A stretch of DNA of 58,677 nucleotides from Mycobacterium helveticum. Lineage in GTDB: Bacteria > Actinomycetota > Actinomycetes > Mycobacteriales > Mycobacteriaceae. The position numbers and the translations under genes were made by a program. The notes beneath the pieces are model-generated. The model was not told where the DNA came from. It did not search any database and saw only the letters and a program-made list of their open reading frames with translations. Location of the stretch: NCBI RefSeq assembly GCF_007714205.1, contig NZ_VMQU01000018.1:1-58677 (forward strand). Direction: 5' to 3'. Below, piece after piece: positions 1-9,435 of this stretch (within the stretch, counting starts at the first letter, position 1; each line of letters begins with the position of its first letter).

Positions 1-237
1 CACCCAGAAACAGGCGGCTACCAGGAAAAACGCCAAACTCGTCAGCAGGGAGCCGACTCTATGTCGGGAGTCCTGGGGCTACGGACAGAAAAGGTTGGTC
101 GTGTTAGGTAACAGGACCTGCGTGGCGGCAGGGTCGGTCGTTGACGGTTCTCCGTACCTGTGTGCGTCACGAAGGTCGACCGAACCACTCCCCCAAAGTG
201 GGGTTGTCCTATAGGGCTTTGGGGCAAGGTTGTTGCG

Positions 238-1506
238 TTAAATGACAACATTTTTCGGTATCACGCTGGGTTTGAACCCGTATCGGGGCATGCCGTAATT
301 GAGCACCGCGCCGCGTTCTCCCGCAGCGGGCATCGGCATCCCTGGCATGCCGGGAATTCCGGGTGAGGCCTCCGGCGCGGCGCCCGCGCTAGCGGCGGGA
401 ATTGCGGCGGTGGATGGACCCGTCGCATTCGCGGAGGTGATTGCAGACCAACTCTGAGGCACCGACAAGGTCCCCACCAAGTCAGCGCGGTTGATCGCCG
501 CCGACACCGCCCCCCCTACTGGCGACGGCGCAACCGTCGACACCACCGTCGATGATGGTCCCGGAACAGCCCCGCCCTGAACTGCCGAGGTGAAGCCAGC
601 CGCATGACCCAACGAAGCAACCGCGCCGGCTCCGATCGGACCGACAAGTCCCACGTCGGCGCCCGATTCGACACCACCCAAAACCGCAGCCGGAAATCCG
701 GTGTCTCCGAAGTCGGTGACGAAGGCGCCAAAGGCGTCGTGTGTAGAGCCGTCCAGCGTGTTCAGTAGCCCGGGAAGCCCCGTCGTGGCGGTGTCGGAAT
801 TCGGCGCGGTGACGCTCGACGAACCGGTCGACGTCGACGACGCGGGCCTGAGGGGCGATGCGAGTTGGTGCAGCGCTGCTGACAGCTCGGACATCTTGTT
901 ACCCACGCTGCCGGTGGCGTTGCTCGAGGCCTGGGTTGTTGCGGCGGCTTGGTTTGCTTGACCGGCCGGGTCGGTGGTTTGCGGGGGTCGGCTAAAGGGC
1001 CTGGGCTCCGAAGCTGCTGCGGACGAGCCTGCGTACTGGTACATCGCTGCTGCGTCTTGGGCCCACATTTCCTCGTACTGGGCCTCGGTGGCGGTGATGG
1101 CAGGCGTGTTTTGACCCAAAACGTTCGTCGCGACCAACGACGCCAGTTGGGTACGGTTGGCCGCGATCACCGTCGGTGGAACGTGCTCCGCAAACGCGGT
1201 CTCGTAGGCAGCCGCGGCAGACGTGGCCTGGTCGGCGATCTGCTCCGCCTGAGCGGCCGTGTCAGACATCCACTCGATGTAGGGGGTGACCGCGGCCGCC
1301 AGGGAACTGGAGGCGGCGCCCAGCCATTCTTCGCTGGTCAGGTAGGAGATAATTGATTCATAAGAACTTGCCGTCGAATATAACTCGCTGGCTAGCCCGT
1401 CCCAAGCCGAGGCGGCGGCCAACATTGGTCCCGATCTGGGACCAGCGTAAATGCGCGCGGAGTTGATTTCTGGCGGTAGCTCCCCGTACTCCACGATTCC
1501 GATCAT
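238..1506 (-). CDS. PPE family protein, PPE-SVP subfamily
   Basis: A 422-residue PPE protein. The N-terminal PPE domain (about residues 1-180) has the Pro-Pro-Glu motif at residues 11-13 and a WLG (WxG-type) turn near residue 60 between helices. The C-terminal part carries SVPQSW at residues 348-353, the SVPxxW signature that defines the PPE-SVP subfamily, and ends in the usual [12 protein letters not shown] tail. A strong ribosome site, AGGAGGGG, lies 7 bases before the ATG. PPE proteins are normally secreted or surface-exposed substrates of type VII (ESX) systems and pair with a PE partner, but no PE gene is adjacent here. The specific function is unknown; family assignment is secure. Confidence 0.95.
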   Translation of the reverse strand: MIGIVEYGELPPEINSARIYAGPRSGPMLAAASAWDGLASELYSTASSYESIISYLTSEEWLGAASSSLAAAVTPYIEWMSDTAAQAEQIADQATSAAAAYETAFAEHVPPTVIAANRTQLASLVATNVLGQNTPAITATEAQYEEMWAQDAAAMYQYAGSSAAASEPRPFSRPPQTTDPAGQANQAAATTQASSNATGSVGNKMSELSAALHQLASPLRPASSTSTGSSSVTAPNSDTATTGLPGLLNTLDGSTHDAFGAFVTDFGDTGFPAAVLGGVESGADVGLVGPIGAGAVASLGHAAGFTSAVQGGAVPGPSSTVVSTVAPSPVGGAVSAAINRADLVGTLSVPQSWSAITSANATGPSTAAIPAASAGAAPEASPGIPGMPGMPMPAAGERGAVLNYGMPRYGFKPSVIPKNVVI

Positions 1507-1841
1507 TGCTCAACCCCTCCTGTCTTTACGCTGTTGCGCTAATTCCGATTGTCTGGGTAAAACCGCATACCTTCACGTCAAGACGACAGCGCTGATTGCA
1601 AGGATGGTCTCAAGCCGCCGGCTTGGAGCCCCGCGGTCCTTACCGTGTCTACCGACTGTAGGCCATCGGCCCGGGACGCGATCAGGCGTCGTTGTGGCAG
1701 TCGGTCACCGAGCCCGTCGGGAAATCACGGCCAGCAAACCTGGGTTCGCCTGATGCGGCACAGCGCCCCTACAGCCGGCGGGTTGCACGCATAAAGGTGT
1801 GTGCATAAGTTACACGGTGTGATCGCGGTGGGAGCGGGTCG
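1507..1841. other. Intergenic region between PPE and CDF genes
   Basis: These 335 bases separate two divergent genes and should hold both promoters. No convincing ORF or RNA gene is visible. Just before the CDF start there is a degenerate direct repeat (GCACGCATAA, then GTGCATAAG about 17 bases later), which could be part of a metal-regulator site, but it does not match a known operator well enough to name. Confidence 0.4.
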
Positions 1842-2804
1842 GTGAGCGCGGGCCATTCGCACGCGCACGGGCATGCCTCGGCCGACGGCGATCGGCGGTG
1901 GCTGCTCGGTGCGCTGCTGGTGATCGTGGCCTACATGGTCGGCGAGGTCGCGGTCGGTGTGGTCGCGCGGTCGCTGGCGTTGATCTCCGATGCCGCGCAC
2001 ATGCTCACCGATGCCGGCTCGATCGCGTTGGCGCTGTGCACGATTCGGTTGGCGGCGCGTCCCGCGTCCGGGTTCATGACCTACGGGTGGAAGCGTGCCG
2101 AGATTCTTTCGGCGCAGGTGAACGGGCTGACGCTGTTGCTGTTGGCGGCATGGTTGGCAGACGAGGCGATCCGCCGGCTCATCCACCCGCCCCAGGTCAC
2201 CGGCAGCCTGGTGTTGATCACCGCGCTGGTCGGCATCGTGGTGAACGTGGCGGCGACATTGATGATCGGCCGCGCCAACCGCACCAGCCTCAACGTCGAG
2301 GGAGCGTTCCAGCACATCCTCAACGACCTGTTCGCATTCGTCGCCACCGCCGTCGCGGGCGCGATCATGTTGCTGACCAGGTTCTGGCGGGCGGACGCCA
2401 TCGCGACCCTGTTCGTGGTCGCGTTGATGGCGCGCGCCGGATTCGGTCTGATCGCCGCCTCCGTGCGGGTCTTCATGGAGGCCGCGCCGAAAGATCTCGA
2501 CCCGGCCGCGATCGGCCGGGCCATGGCCGGCTGCGACGCGGTGGTCGAGGTGCACGATCTGCACATCTGGGAGATCACCGCGGGCTCCTCCGCCCTGTCC
2601 GCGCACGTGTTGGTCGAATGCGGAAGGGACTGCCACTCGGTGCGCGCCGACTTGGCGCGGCTGCTCGACGAGCAGTACGGCATCCACCACACCACCCTGC
2701 AGCTCGACCATGCCGGCAGCGACGACGCGGAGCGCGACCGGTCGGCGGCGCCGCACTGCGAGGAACCGCACGGCCCGGTGCACCGATCGTCCACCGCCTA
2801 CTGA
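1842..2804 (+). CDS. Cation diffusion facilitator (Zn2+/divalent metal exporter, ZitB/CzcD type)
   Basis: A 320-residue polytopic inner-membrane protein of the CDF family, which exports Zn2+ or similar divalent cations in exchange for protons. The N-terminus has a His-rich stretch (HSHAHGH). Metal-site motifs HxxxD occur in TM2 (H53/D57, within SDAAHMLTD) and TM5 (H158/D162), as in CzcD/ZitB. The C-terminal cytoplasmic domain contains HDLHIWEI, typical of CDF dimerisation domains. The GTG start follows a GGGAGCGGG ribosome site; an upstream in-frame GTG is cut off by a stop. It converges on the multicopper oxidase gene 16 bases away, giving a small metal-homeostasis pair. Metal specificity cannot be decided from sequence, though HxxxD in both helices favours Zn2+. 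Confidence 0.93.
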   Translation: MSAGHSHAHGHASADGDRRWLLGALLVIVAYMVGEVAVGVVARSLALISDAAHMLTDAGSIALALCTIRLAARPASGFMTYGWKRAEILSAQVNGLTLLLLAAWLADEAIRRLIHPPQVTGSLVLITALVGIVVNVAATLMIGRANRTSLNVEGAFQHILNDLFAFVATAVAGAIMLLTRFWRADAIATLFVVALMARAGFGLIAASVRVFMEAAPKDLDPAAIGRAMAGCDAVVEVHDLHIWEITAGSSALSAHVLVECGRDCHSVRADLARLLDEQYGIHHTTLQLDHAGSDDAERDRSAAPHCEEPHGPVHRSSTAY

Positions 2805-2820
2805 CCCCGTGCGGCGGCCG

Positions 2821-4287
2821 TCACGCCGTGTCGAACAGGGTCATCAAGCCGTAGTCCATGTGGATCTGCTGATGGCAGTGCATCAGCGACCGGCCGGGCT
2901 GGTCGGCGACGAAGTCGACCTCCATGCTCTGGTAGCCGCCGAGCATCGCGACGTCCTTGCGTATCCCGGTGGTCGACGTCCCCGCAAAGCGGGTGATTTC
3001 GAAGATGTGACGGTGCAGATGCATGGGGTGCAGGTCGTCGCTGGCATTGCGGAAGCGGAGCCGATAGCGCTTGCCGCGTTGCAGGTCCAGCACGGGTGTC
3101 TCGGTGTCCATGGAAAACGGCGTGCCGTTGAGCGTCCATTCGTTGAAGCCGCCGTCGGCGGCGTTGCGCTTCTCGATCAGCATCTCGATGACCTGATCGG
3201 GCGGCGCGGCGGCCGGCGGGTTGGGCGCCGCGAACATGCGGTAGTCCCACGTGAACGGCGACGGTGGTGGCGTCCATTGCGGATCCCCGCCGCGCCCCGC
3301 GTATTCCACGACGATGCCCATGCCGTGGGCGCGGTCGTCGTCGGAGTGGTCCCCCAGCACCCACACACCGGGGTTGGTCATGGTCACGATCGCCGACACC
3401 CGCTCCCCCGCACCCAGCCACAACACCGGCACCGCCGCGGGATTGGGCACCGGATTGCCGTCCAGCGCGGTCACGGTGAACGTGTGGCCGGGTAGGGCCA
3501 GGCTGCGGTTCTCGGTTGCGCTGCCGTTGAGGACGTGCAGCAGCACCCGCTGCCCCGTCCGCACCCGGATCGGGTCGCCGTGGCCGAGCATGCGCCCATT
3601 GACGGCGAACGCCCCGTAGCCGACCTCATACCCGCGGGGGTCCCCGCGGCGGAGGGAGGCGTTCATCGCCGACTCGCCCCGGGCTTTGAGGTCCGGGTCC
3701 TGTGCGCCGGCCAGAAAATCCGCGGCCATGTCGCCGCCGCGGCCGAACGTGGGCTCGAACTCCTTGAGCGTCAGGAAGATTTCCTGGTCGTAGGCGCCCG
3801 GATGCTGCCGCGGTTCGATGTAGACCGGGCCCACCTGGCCGGTGTAGAGACCGGCCGACAGGTCGGCGCGCGGCACCACGTGGGTGTGATAGAAGCGGAA
3901 ACCCGCCGGGCCGGGCACGAACGAGATGCGCCGCATCCCGTGCGGGGGGATGTAGGGGGTGCCTTCCTCGGCGGCGCCGTCGACGTCGGCGCCCACCACC
4001 TGGCCGTGCCAGTGCAGCTGCTCGGGGGTGTCGGTGTCGTTGTGAACGTCGACCCAGGTGCGCCGGCCCTCCGTCAACCGCACCAGCGGACCGGGGAACT
4101 GGCCGTTGTAGAGGCTGGTGGACACGATGCGGTCGGGGGCCAGCTCGACCGTACCGGTCCCGATTCGCAGCGTGTGGTCAGCCTTGCCGTTGGGTGGGGC
4201 GAGCGCCGCGGGCTGCGAACACCCCGCCGCCACTCCCGCGGCCGACACCGCCGTCCACCGCAGGAAGGCGCGTCGGTCAACGGCCAT
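2821..4287 (-). CDS. Multicopper oxidase, Tat-exported lipoprotein (MmcO-like)
   Basis: A three-cupredoxin-domain multicopper oxidase of about 488 residues. All four copper motifs are visible: HWHG, YHTH, HPMHLHRH and HCHQQIHMDYGLM, supplying the type 1 site and the trinuclear type 2/3 cluster. The N-terminus has a twin-arginine motif (RRAFLRW) followed by a lipobox ending VAAGC, so the mature protein is probably a lipid-anchored periplasmic enzyme. In M. tuberculosis the comparable MmcO oxidises Cu(I) and protects against copper. A TTG lies two codons upstream, but the ATG at 4287 has GAGGAG 7 bases before it and is the better start. Neighbouring genes encode a CDF metal exporter and an unrelated anchored protein. 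Confidence 0.93.
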   Translation of the reverse strand: MAVDRRAFLRWTAVSAAGVAAGCSQPAALAPPNGKADHTLRIGTGTVELAPDRIVSTSLYNGQFPGPLVRLTEGRRTWVDVHNDTDTPEQLHWHGQVVGADVDGAAEEGTPYIPPHGMRRISFVPGPAGFRFYHTHVVPRADLSAGLYTGQVGPVYIEPRQHPGAYDQEIFLTLKEFEPTFGRGGDMAADFLAGAQDPDLKARGESAMNASLRRGDPRGYEVGYGAFAVNGRMLGHGDPIRVRTGQRVLLHVLNGSATENRSLALPGHTFTVTALDGNPVPNPAAVPVLWLGAGERVSAIVTMTNPGVWVLGDHSDDDRAHGMGIVVEYAGRGGDPQWTPPPSPFTWDYRMFAAPNPPAAAPPDQVIEMLIEKRNAADGGFNEWTLNGTPFSMDTETPVLDLQRGKRYRLRFRNASDDLHPMHLHRHIFEITRFAGTSTTGIRKDVAMLGGYQSMEVDFVADQPGRSLMHCHQQIHMDYGLMTLFDTA

Positions 4288-4430
4288 TTGCAATCTCCTC
4301 GATCCGTCCGCCGAACGGGTTGGCCCACGCCGCTCCCAGGGTCAAGGGGCGAGCGGCTTCGGCCTCTCCTCGGCGGTCCCCCAGGTATGCGTGCGCGAGT
4401 CCGACGACCCTCGTTTGCAATCGTGCCAAA

Positions 4431-4483
4431 AGGGAACTATCAGCAGCGGCAGAACTTGCCCGCCACACTGCTGATAGTTCCCT
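4431..4483. repeat. Perfect 16-bp inverted repeat with 21-base loop
   Basis: AGGGAACTATCAGCAG at 4431-4446 and its exact reverse complement at 4468-4483 flank a 21-base loop. The ribosome site AGGAAGG of the gene starting at 4498 begins only two bases after the right arm, so on the RNA this is a stable 5' UTR hairpin next to the translation start. It also lies about 140 bases upstream of the divergent multicopper oxidase gene. It could be an RNA control element, a large operator or a decayed insertion-sequence end. No T-tract is present. Confidence 0.75.
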
Positions 4484-4497
4484 CAGGAAGGCCCACC

Positions 4498-5154
4498 ATG
4501 GCCACGTCAGGCCGTCACCGTGCGCCGGTGCGTCCCCGACACCACGGCGGTGACGACGTGTCGGTCCAGCCGGCCCCGTACCGCCGCCATGAACTGATTG
4601 CCGCCGCGAGCGGGACCATGTTGCTGGTGGCCATCGGGGTTTTGTCCGGATGGGCCCACTACAGCCTGTCCGGTGCGCGCACGCTGTCGCCTCGCATCGC
4701 CGCGGCCGTACCGGCGACCGGCTCCGCCGCGCCGCTGACGTCCCCGCCGTCCCCGCACGCGGACGGGAAACTGCAGGCATGGCTGGCGCAGGCCGAGCCG
4801 ACGCTCGACGCGCTGATCGCGGCCCGGCACGCGGTTACCGTCGCCGCGGCCGCCGATGACATCACCGCGACCGGGTCGGCCTGCCGGAGCGCCGACGGCG
4901 CCGTCGCCGGCGCTCAGCGTCACCTGCCGAGCCCGGATCCCGAACTGAACCTCGCTCTGCAGCAGGCCATCGAGAACTACCGCGTCGGACTGCGCCACTG
5001 CGTCGTGGGCGTGCAGAACCACGACGGCGGCGAGATCGCGCACGCGGCCAGTTACCTTGATCAGGGGAATGCGGAACTTCGGGCGGGACTGGCGATCATC
5101 GAGCGGGACCTGCGCGACGCGCGACCGCAGGACACCGGCGTGCTGACCGTGTAG
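4498..5154 (+). CDS. Membrane-anchored protein of unknown function
   Basis: A 218-residue protein with a basic N-terminus (about 32 residues), one hydrophobic segment at about residues 35-52, a Pro/Ser/Ala-rich linker, and an alpha-helical, Ala-rich extracytoplasmic domain with two cysteines that could form a disulfide. The ATG at 4498 is chosen because AGGAAGG sits 6 bases upstream; the open frame extends further 5' but that part overlaps the opposite-strand oxidase. I do not recognise the family. The gene lies between the copper oxidase and a secreted DUF732 gene, so an envelope role is plausible but not shown. The hairpin at 4431-4483 may control its translation. Confidence 0.75.
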   Translation: MATSGRHRAPVRPRHHGGDDVSVQPAPYRRHELIAAASGTMLLVAIGVLSGWAHYSLSGARTLSPRIAAAVPATGSAAPLTSPPSPHADGKLQAWLAQAEPTLDALIAARHAVTVAAAADDITATGSACRSADGAVAGAQRHLPSPDPELNLALQQAIENYRVGLRHCVVGVQNHDGGEIAHAASYLDQGNAELRAGLAIIERDLRDARPQDTGVLTV

Positions 5155-5183
5155 CCGCGCGAGATCCAATCAGCCAAAAACGC

Positions 5184-5525
5184 TTACTCTGGCGATTGAG
5201 TTGGGCAATAGTTTGACACTGCGGCAGTTACCACCGACGTGGCTTCGGGAAACGTGATGGATTTAGGTCCCAGCGCGGAACGAATGTCGTGGCCAATAGA
5301 ATCCGGCGTTCTGCCGTCCTTGCGATCGGCGCAGATTTGCCGCCCCAGCGCAACGATGGGCGCGTCATCGCCCGCCGGCCACGTGAAGCCCAGCGCGTGC
5401 ATCTCCGCCAGGAAGGTGCCGTCGGGATCGCTCGCGTCGGCCAGTGCCGGCGCGGGATTGATCAGTAGCCCCGCACCCACCAGCGCGGGCGCAAGGAATG
5501 CAGTCAACCGGCCGAGTGAAATCAT
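5184..5525 (-). CDS. Secreted DUF732-type small protein
   Basis: A protein of 113 residues. A signal peptide of about 29 residues (hydrophobic core LTAFLAPALVGAGLLI, ending APALA) precedes a compact domain with the DUF732 pattern: FLAEMHALGF near its start, GRQICADRKDG in the middle and SNYCPTQ at the end. The two cysteines probably form a disulfide. DUF732 proteins are common small exported proteins in mycobacteria with no firmly known function. The open frame extends 65 codons upstream, but the ATG at 5525 has AGGAC upstream and is followed at once by the signal peptide, so the longer form is unlikely. It converges on the anchored protein ending at 5154. Confidence 0.85.
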   Translation of the reverse strand: MISLGRLTAFLAPALVGAGLLINPAPALADASDPDGTFLAEMHALGFTWPAGDDAPIVALGRQICADRKDGRTPDSIGHDIRSALGPKSITFPEATSVVTAAVSNYCPTQSPE

Positions 5526-5810
5526 CGTCCTGAACTTTCTTTGCGGGTTAACAAAAGGATACCCGGTCCGGCGCCCGGGGGTGGCCCCAGTGTGAGCGAC
5601 TGCACACTCGTGTAACTTTGCTGTAATATGCGGCATCAGTGCGTTTATCAGATTTAACACGGGAAAGTCGCTCTGGATCGTGGTGGCGGTCTTTGCCAGT
5701 CGGGCGGATCGAGAGCCCAATCGGTGGAAGAACGGCCTGCGGTCACCGGTGATGCAAGGTGGCGGGCGGGTAGCGAAGAGATGAATTTCGCGTGTCCGCG
5801 GATGTCTCGG

Positions 5811-6668
5811 TCAGCCGCCGGCCGGGGACCAGATCACCGGGTCGCCGGGGACGATGACGCCCGGCCCGACGACCTCGAGGTACGCCCCCGTGCAGGGCCG
5901 CCGCGCGTCGGAACCGCTTGTCCGGAAACGATTCTCGGCCCCCGGAGTGCGAAGCGCCTGCGGGGCGGGAGGGAGCGCCCCGTGCTCGAGCGTGGGAACC
6001 ACGCACCGGGGCGTCGCCTCGATGACACGAAGTTGCGCCTCGCCGACGGTCAACACTGCTCCGGCCCAAACGTTTTCGTCATACGGCGGGTAGTCCGGTG
6101 GCGTTGCGATCACCAGATTCGGCCGGTAGCGCAGCGCCTCGACACCGATGTGCTGCAGCGTCGCGGTGGTGATTGCGTGTAGCGGAGCGTCGTCGGTGAA
6201 CGACTCCCCCGGGGTCGCCTTGCCGATCTCCAGGACGATGCCCGCGACCTCGGCGTCGAGCCCCAGGTCGAGCAGTTGCTCGGGGTCGGGGCGTTCCACC
6301 GTGGCGCCGGGCCCGCGCCGGCTGATCAGCCGGACCGCCCGCCCCAACAGCCGCGAGAGCAATTCGTCGGCCGCCGGATCGTCGGCCGCGACCCGGGTCC
6401 CGTCGGGCAACGCGATGCTCACTCCCCCGCCTTCGCCGCGGGCCGTGCACTGCAGCAGCCCGCGCCAGAGCCGGGCCTGCTTGGCGCTGGCCACATGCCC
6501 CGTCGCCGTATCGAGCAGCGCCAGCCGCCGGTCCCCCTCGGCGCCGCGCTCGTCGACGAACAGCCTGTCCACGGTCTCCCCGAGCATCGACTTCACCGGG
6601 TAGCGGCACAGGGTCTCGACCCGCATCCGCCCCGGTGCGCGGCCCCCGCAGGTCGTCGGATCGGCCAT
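5811..6668 (-). CDS. MOSC domain-containing protein
   Basis: About 285 residues. The N-terminal beta-barrel part starts with YPVKSMLGE, typical of MOSC_N, and the C-terminal MOSC domain includes the conserved cysteine in TPRCVVPT. MOSC proteins bind molybdenum cofactor or carry sulfur for metal-sulfur cofactors; related MARC proteins reduce N-hydroxylated compounds. No FeS or ferredoxin domain is attached here. The start is uncertain: the ATG at 6668 lacks a clear ribosome site, and a second ATG at 6626 also gives an intact domain. It is divergent from the methyltransferase at 6808, leaving about 140 bases for both promoters. Confidence 0.88.
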   Translation of the reverse strand: MADPTTCGGRAPGRMRVETLCRYPVKSMLGETVDRLFVDERGAEGDRRLALLDTATGHVASAKQARLWRGLLQCTARGEGGGVSIALPDGTRVAADDPAADELLSRLLGRAVRLISRRGPGATVERPDPEQLLDLGLDAEVAGIVLEIGKATPGESFTDDAPLHAITTATLQHIGVEALRYRPNLVIATPPDYPPYDENVWAGAVLTVGEAQLRVIEATPRCVVPTLEHGALPPAPQALRTPGAENRFRTSGSDARRPCTGAYLEVVGPGVIVPGDPVIWSPAGG

Positions 6669-6807
6669 GAGAACAACTCTAAGCGGGCACGCCCGGTCGG
6701 CAGGCCGCCGCCGCAGAGCAGCGGTTCGGCGGACGCGTTTCCGGCGCTGAGGCGAGCTCCCGCCGCCCCGGTGTGCGACCGCGAAGCCGGTCCTGTAGAA
6801 GAGTCTC

Positions 6808-7851
6808 GTGGAGGAGCCGAACCCCCGATCCTTCGACGCGCGGGCCCTGCGCGACGCGGTGGCCCGGCGGTTGCATCGCCGGACCGTCGCCCAGGGCCAG
6901 CTCACGCTGCCGGCCGTGCCGGCCCTCATCGACGAGTACGTCAGGATGTGCGGCCAGGTATTCGCCGGTGCGGGCGTTCAGTACACGGCCGAACAGTCCG
7001 CTCAACTCAGGAGTGTGCTGGAATCCGAGCTGGCAAAGGGCTATCGGGCCTCGCCCCGGTCCAACGTCGTCATCACCTTTCACACCCCGTTCGGCACGAC
7101 GCTGAACTACCGCGTCAAGGCGCAATGGTGGACGCTCGAAGCCGACTACGACCACTGGGTCGAGACCCGCCCGGCGCCGCTGTTCGGCAGCGAACCCGAC
7201 GCGCGGGTGTGGACACTGGCCGCCGAGGTGGCCGAGCCGGCGGCCTGCCGGGTGCTCGACCTCGGCGCGGGAACCGGGCGCAACGCCCTGGCTCTGGCGC
7301 GACGGGGCCACCCGGTGGACGCGGTCGAGATGACGCCCAAGTTCGCCGACATCATCCGCATCGAGGCCGACAAGGAATCGCTGGGCGTGCGCGTGATCCA
7401 GCAGGACGTCTTCGCGGCCATGGAGGATGTCGACTCGGAGTATCAGCTGATCATCGTCTCCGAGGTGGTGCCCGACTTCCGGACCACGTCCCAGCTGCGC
7501 GAGGTGTTCGAACTGGCCGCCCGGCTCCTGGCGCCCGGCGGGCGCCTGGTGCTCAACACCTTCCTGGCCCGCCCCGGCTACACCCCCGACGACGCGGCGC
7601 GGGAAATGGGCCAGCAGTGCAACACCATGATCTTCACCCGCGACGAGGTGGCGACCGCGACGGCCGGGCTACCCCTCGATCTCGCCTCGGACGACCCCGC
7701 CTACGACTTCGAGAAAGGCCATCTGCCCGAGACCGCCTGGCCGCCCACGGGGTGGTTCGAGGGGTGGGCGCGCGGATTGGACGTCTTCGACGTCGAGCCC
7801 GCGGACTCCCCGATCGACCTGCGCTGGCTGGTCTACCAGAAGACGGGTTAG
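6808..7851 (+). CDS. Class I SAM-dependent methyltransferase
   Basis: A 347-residue protein with a mostly helical N-terminal extension (about 140 residues) followed by a Rossmann methyltransferase fold. Motif I is VLDLGAGTGRNALAL near residue 148, followed by an acidic residue in VDAVEMTP; a post-motif stretch LLAPGGRLVLNTF is typical of class I enzymes. The long N-terminal region probably forms a substrate lid. Substrate is unknown. The GTG start begins a run of Glu-rich residues, and a weak AGAAGAG lies upstream. No operon partner is evident; the next gene starts 281 bases downstream. Confidence 0.85.
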   Translation: MEEPNPRSFDARALRDAVARRLHRRTVAQGQLTLPAVPALIDEYVRMCGQVFAGAGVQYTAEQSAQLRSVLESELAKGYRASPRSNVVITFHTPFGTTLNYRVKAQWWTLEADYDHWVETRPAPLFGSEPDARVWTLAAEVAEPAACRVLDLGAGTGRNALALARRGHPVDAVEMTPKFADIIRIEADKESLGVRVIQQDVFAAMEDVDSEYQLIIVSEVVPDFRTTSQLREVFELAARLLAPGGRLVLNTFLARPGYTPDDAAREMGQQCNTMIFTRDEVATATAGLPLDLASDDPAYDFEKGHLPETAWPPTGWFEGWARGLDVFDVEPADSPIDLRWLVYQKTG

Positions 7852-8132
7852 CGCCGGGACACCGGCGACCCCCGGTGTTCGGTGCCGTCGACCCGGCATC
7901 GGGCTTCCAGGTGCCGCGGGGGTGATCCATCCACCCGCCGGTATGCGGCTCGGCAGACCCCTACAATTCGTCGGGCCCGTCGCCGGCCCACGAAGCCATG
8001 CTTCACCGGCCGGTCGGGCCCGGCTGCGGCCCGGACCGGTTTCGGAAGGCGCGTCCGCGGATACCTGAGGGACGACCTCGGTGGTGGGTGTCGGCGCGAC
8101 CCGTAACCACGACCAGCAAGGATTCGGCACTC

Positions 8133-9422
8133 ATGACATCCGACGACAGCGAACGGCTCGTTCGCCGCATCCTCGGCATCGACTGGCCGCGCCGATTCAT
8201 GCTTGCGGTGTTCGTCTTGGTCGCCGTCGTGGGCGCGGTGCGGCTCACGTCGTCGCCGGTGGCCTGCCCGAGTGGCGGCTGCACCCGCCACGAAGCCGCC
8301 GTGAAGCCCACCGAGCCGGCGCGGGTGACCATCACCCCGCGCGACGGCGCGCGCGACGTCGACCCGGTCGGGCATGTGATGGTCAAAGCCGAAGCCGGGA
8401 CCCTGACCGGGGTGCGCATGGTCAACGACGCCGGCAAGCCGATCCCGGGCATCACGACCCCGGACGACGTCGCCTGGAAGCCGACCGTGCCCCTGGGCTA
8501 CGGACGCACCTACACGCTCACCGTCACCGCCCGCGGATCCGACGGCACCGACACCACGCAGGTGTCGTCGTTCTCCACCCTGCGACCCTCCAACCAGACC
8601 AAGGTGTACTTCGAGATGACCTCCGAGGCGCCCCTGCACGAGGGCGGCACCTACGGGGTCGGGACGGTCGTCGTCGCCCACTTCGACGAGCAGATCGCCG
8701 ATCGGGCGGCCGCCGAGCGGCACCTGACGGTGACCACCGATCCCCCGGTCACGGGTTCGTGGTTCTGGATCGACGGCCAGAACGCCCATTGGCGTCCCGA
8801 GCACTACTACGCGCCGGGGACGACGGTCACCGCCGCCGCCGACATCTACGGAATCGCCATGGGCAACGGTATCTTCGGGCAGGAGGACGAGCGGGTGTCG
8901 TTCCGGATCGGCGACGCCCACGTGTCCATCGCCGACGATGCCACCAAACAGGTCAGCGTCTACGACAACGGCAACCTGGTGCGGACGATGCCCACCTCGA
9001 TGGGCATGGGCGGCACCGAGGACGTCGGGGGCAAGACCATCTATTTGTGGACTCCCCCCGGGATCTACACCGTGCTCGGCAAGGGCAACCCCGTCATCAT
9101 GGACTCCTCGACGTTCGGGCTGCCCAAGAATTCCCGTCTGGGTTACCGCGAGACCATCCACTACGCCACCAAGATCAGCATCGACGGGATCTATCTGCAT
9201 CAGCTCGACGCGACCGTGTGGGCCCAAGGGCACCGCGACACCTCACACGGATGCCTCAACCTCAACGCCGACAACGCGAAATGGTTCTACGACTTCTCCG
9301 TGCCGGGCGACGTCGTCGAGGTCCGCAACACCGGTGGACCGCCACTGACCCTGGCGCAGAACGGCGACTGGTCCCTCGACTGGGATCAGTGGCGCAAGGG
9401 CAGTGCCCTGAACCCCAGGTAG
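8133..9422 (+). CDS. L,D-transpeptidase (YkuD), membrane-anchored, Ldt family
   Basis: A 429-residue peptidoglycan cross-linking enzyme making 3->3 bonds between meso-diaminopimelate residues outside the membrane. Residues about 20-40 form an N-terminal membrane anchor; two Ig-like domains follow (the second has TVTTDPPVTGSW, conserved in mycobacterial Ldts); the YkuD catalytic domain carries HRDTSHGCLNL with C374, H372 and S371. The C-terminal tail NGDWSLDWDQW is also typical of the LdtMt2-like enzymes. The open frame extends upstream, but the ATG at 8133, with AAGG about 11 bases before it, directly precedes the anchor. It converges on a Tat-exported DUF1906 protein. Which of the mycobacterial Ldt paralogues this matches is not decided here. 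Confidence 0.94.
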   Translation: MTSDDSERLVRRILGIDWPRRFMLAVFVLVAVVGAVRLTSSPVACPSGGCTRHEAAVKPTEPARVTITPRDGARDVDPVGHVMVKAEAGTLTGVRMVNDAGKPIPGITTPDDVAWKPTVPLGYGRTYTLTVTARGSDGTDTTQVSSFSTLRPSNQTKVYFEMTSEAPLHEGGTYGVGTVVVAHFDEQIADRAAAERHLTVTTDPPVTGSWFWIDGQNAHWRPEHYYAPGTTVTAAADIYGIAMGNGIFGQEDERVSFRIGDAHVSIADDATKQVSVYDNGNLVRTMPTSMGMGGTEDVGGKTIYLWTPPGIYTVLGKGNPVIMDSSTFGLPKNSRLGYRETIHYATKISIDGIYLHQLDATVWAQGHRDTSHGCLNLNADNAKWFYDFSVPGDVVEVRNTGGPPLTLAQNGDWSLDWDQWRKGSALNPR

Positions 9423-9435
9423 CGGAGGTGACGCG

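Noticed and set aside
1..120. Hydrophobic stretch on the minus strand at the left edge, like a transmembrane helix
   Set aside because: The frame has a stop just upstream and no start codon before the hydrophobic part, so it cannot be the start of a gene running off the edge.
1725..2783. Long minus-strand frame of 352 codons opposite the CDF gene
   Set aside because: It is antisense to a gene with clear motifs; its translation is Arg/His/Gln-rich and low in hydrophobics, as expected of a shadow frame in GC-rich DNA.
4340..4420. RicR-type copper operator upstream of the multicopper oxidase
   Set aside because: A CATACC-type half-site followed by GGGG occurs, but no TACCC-N5-GGGTA palindrome could be found.
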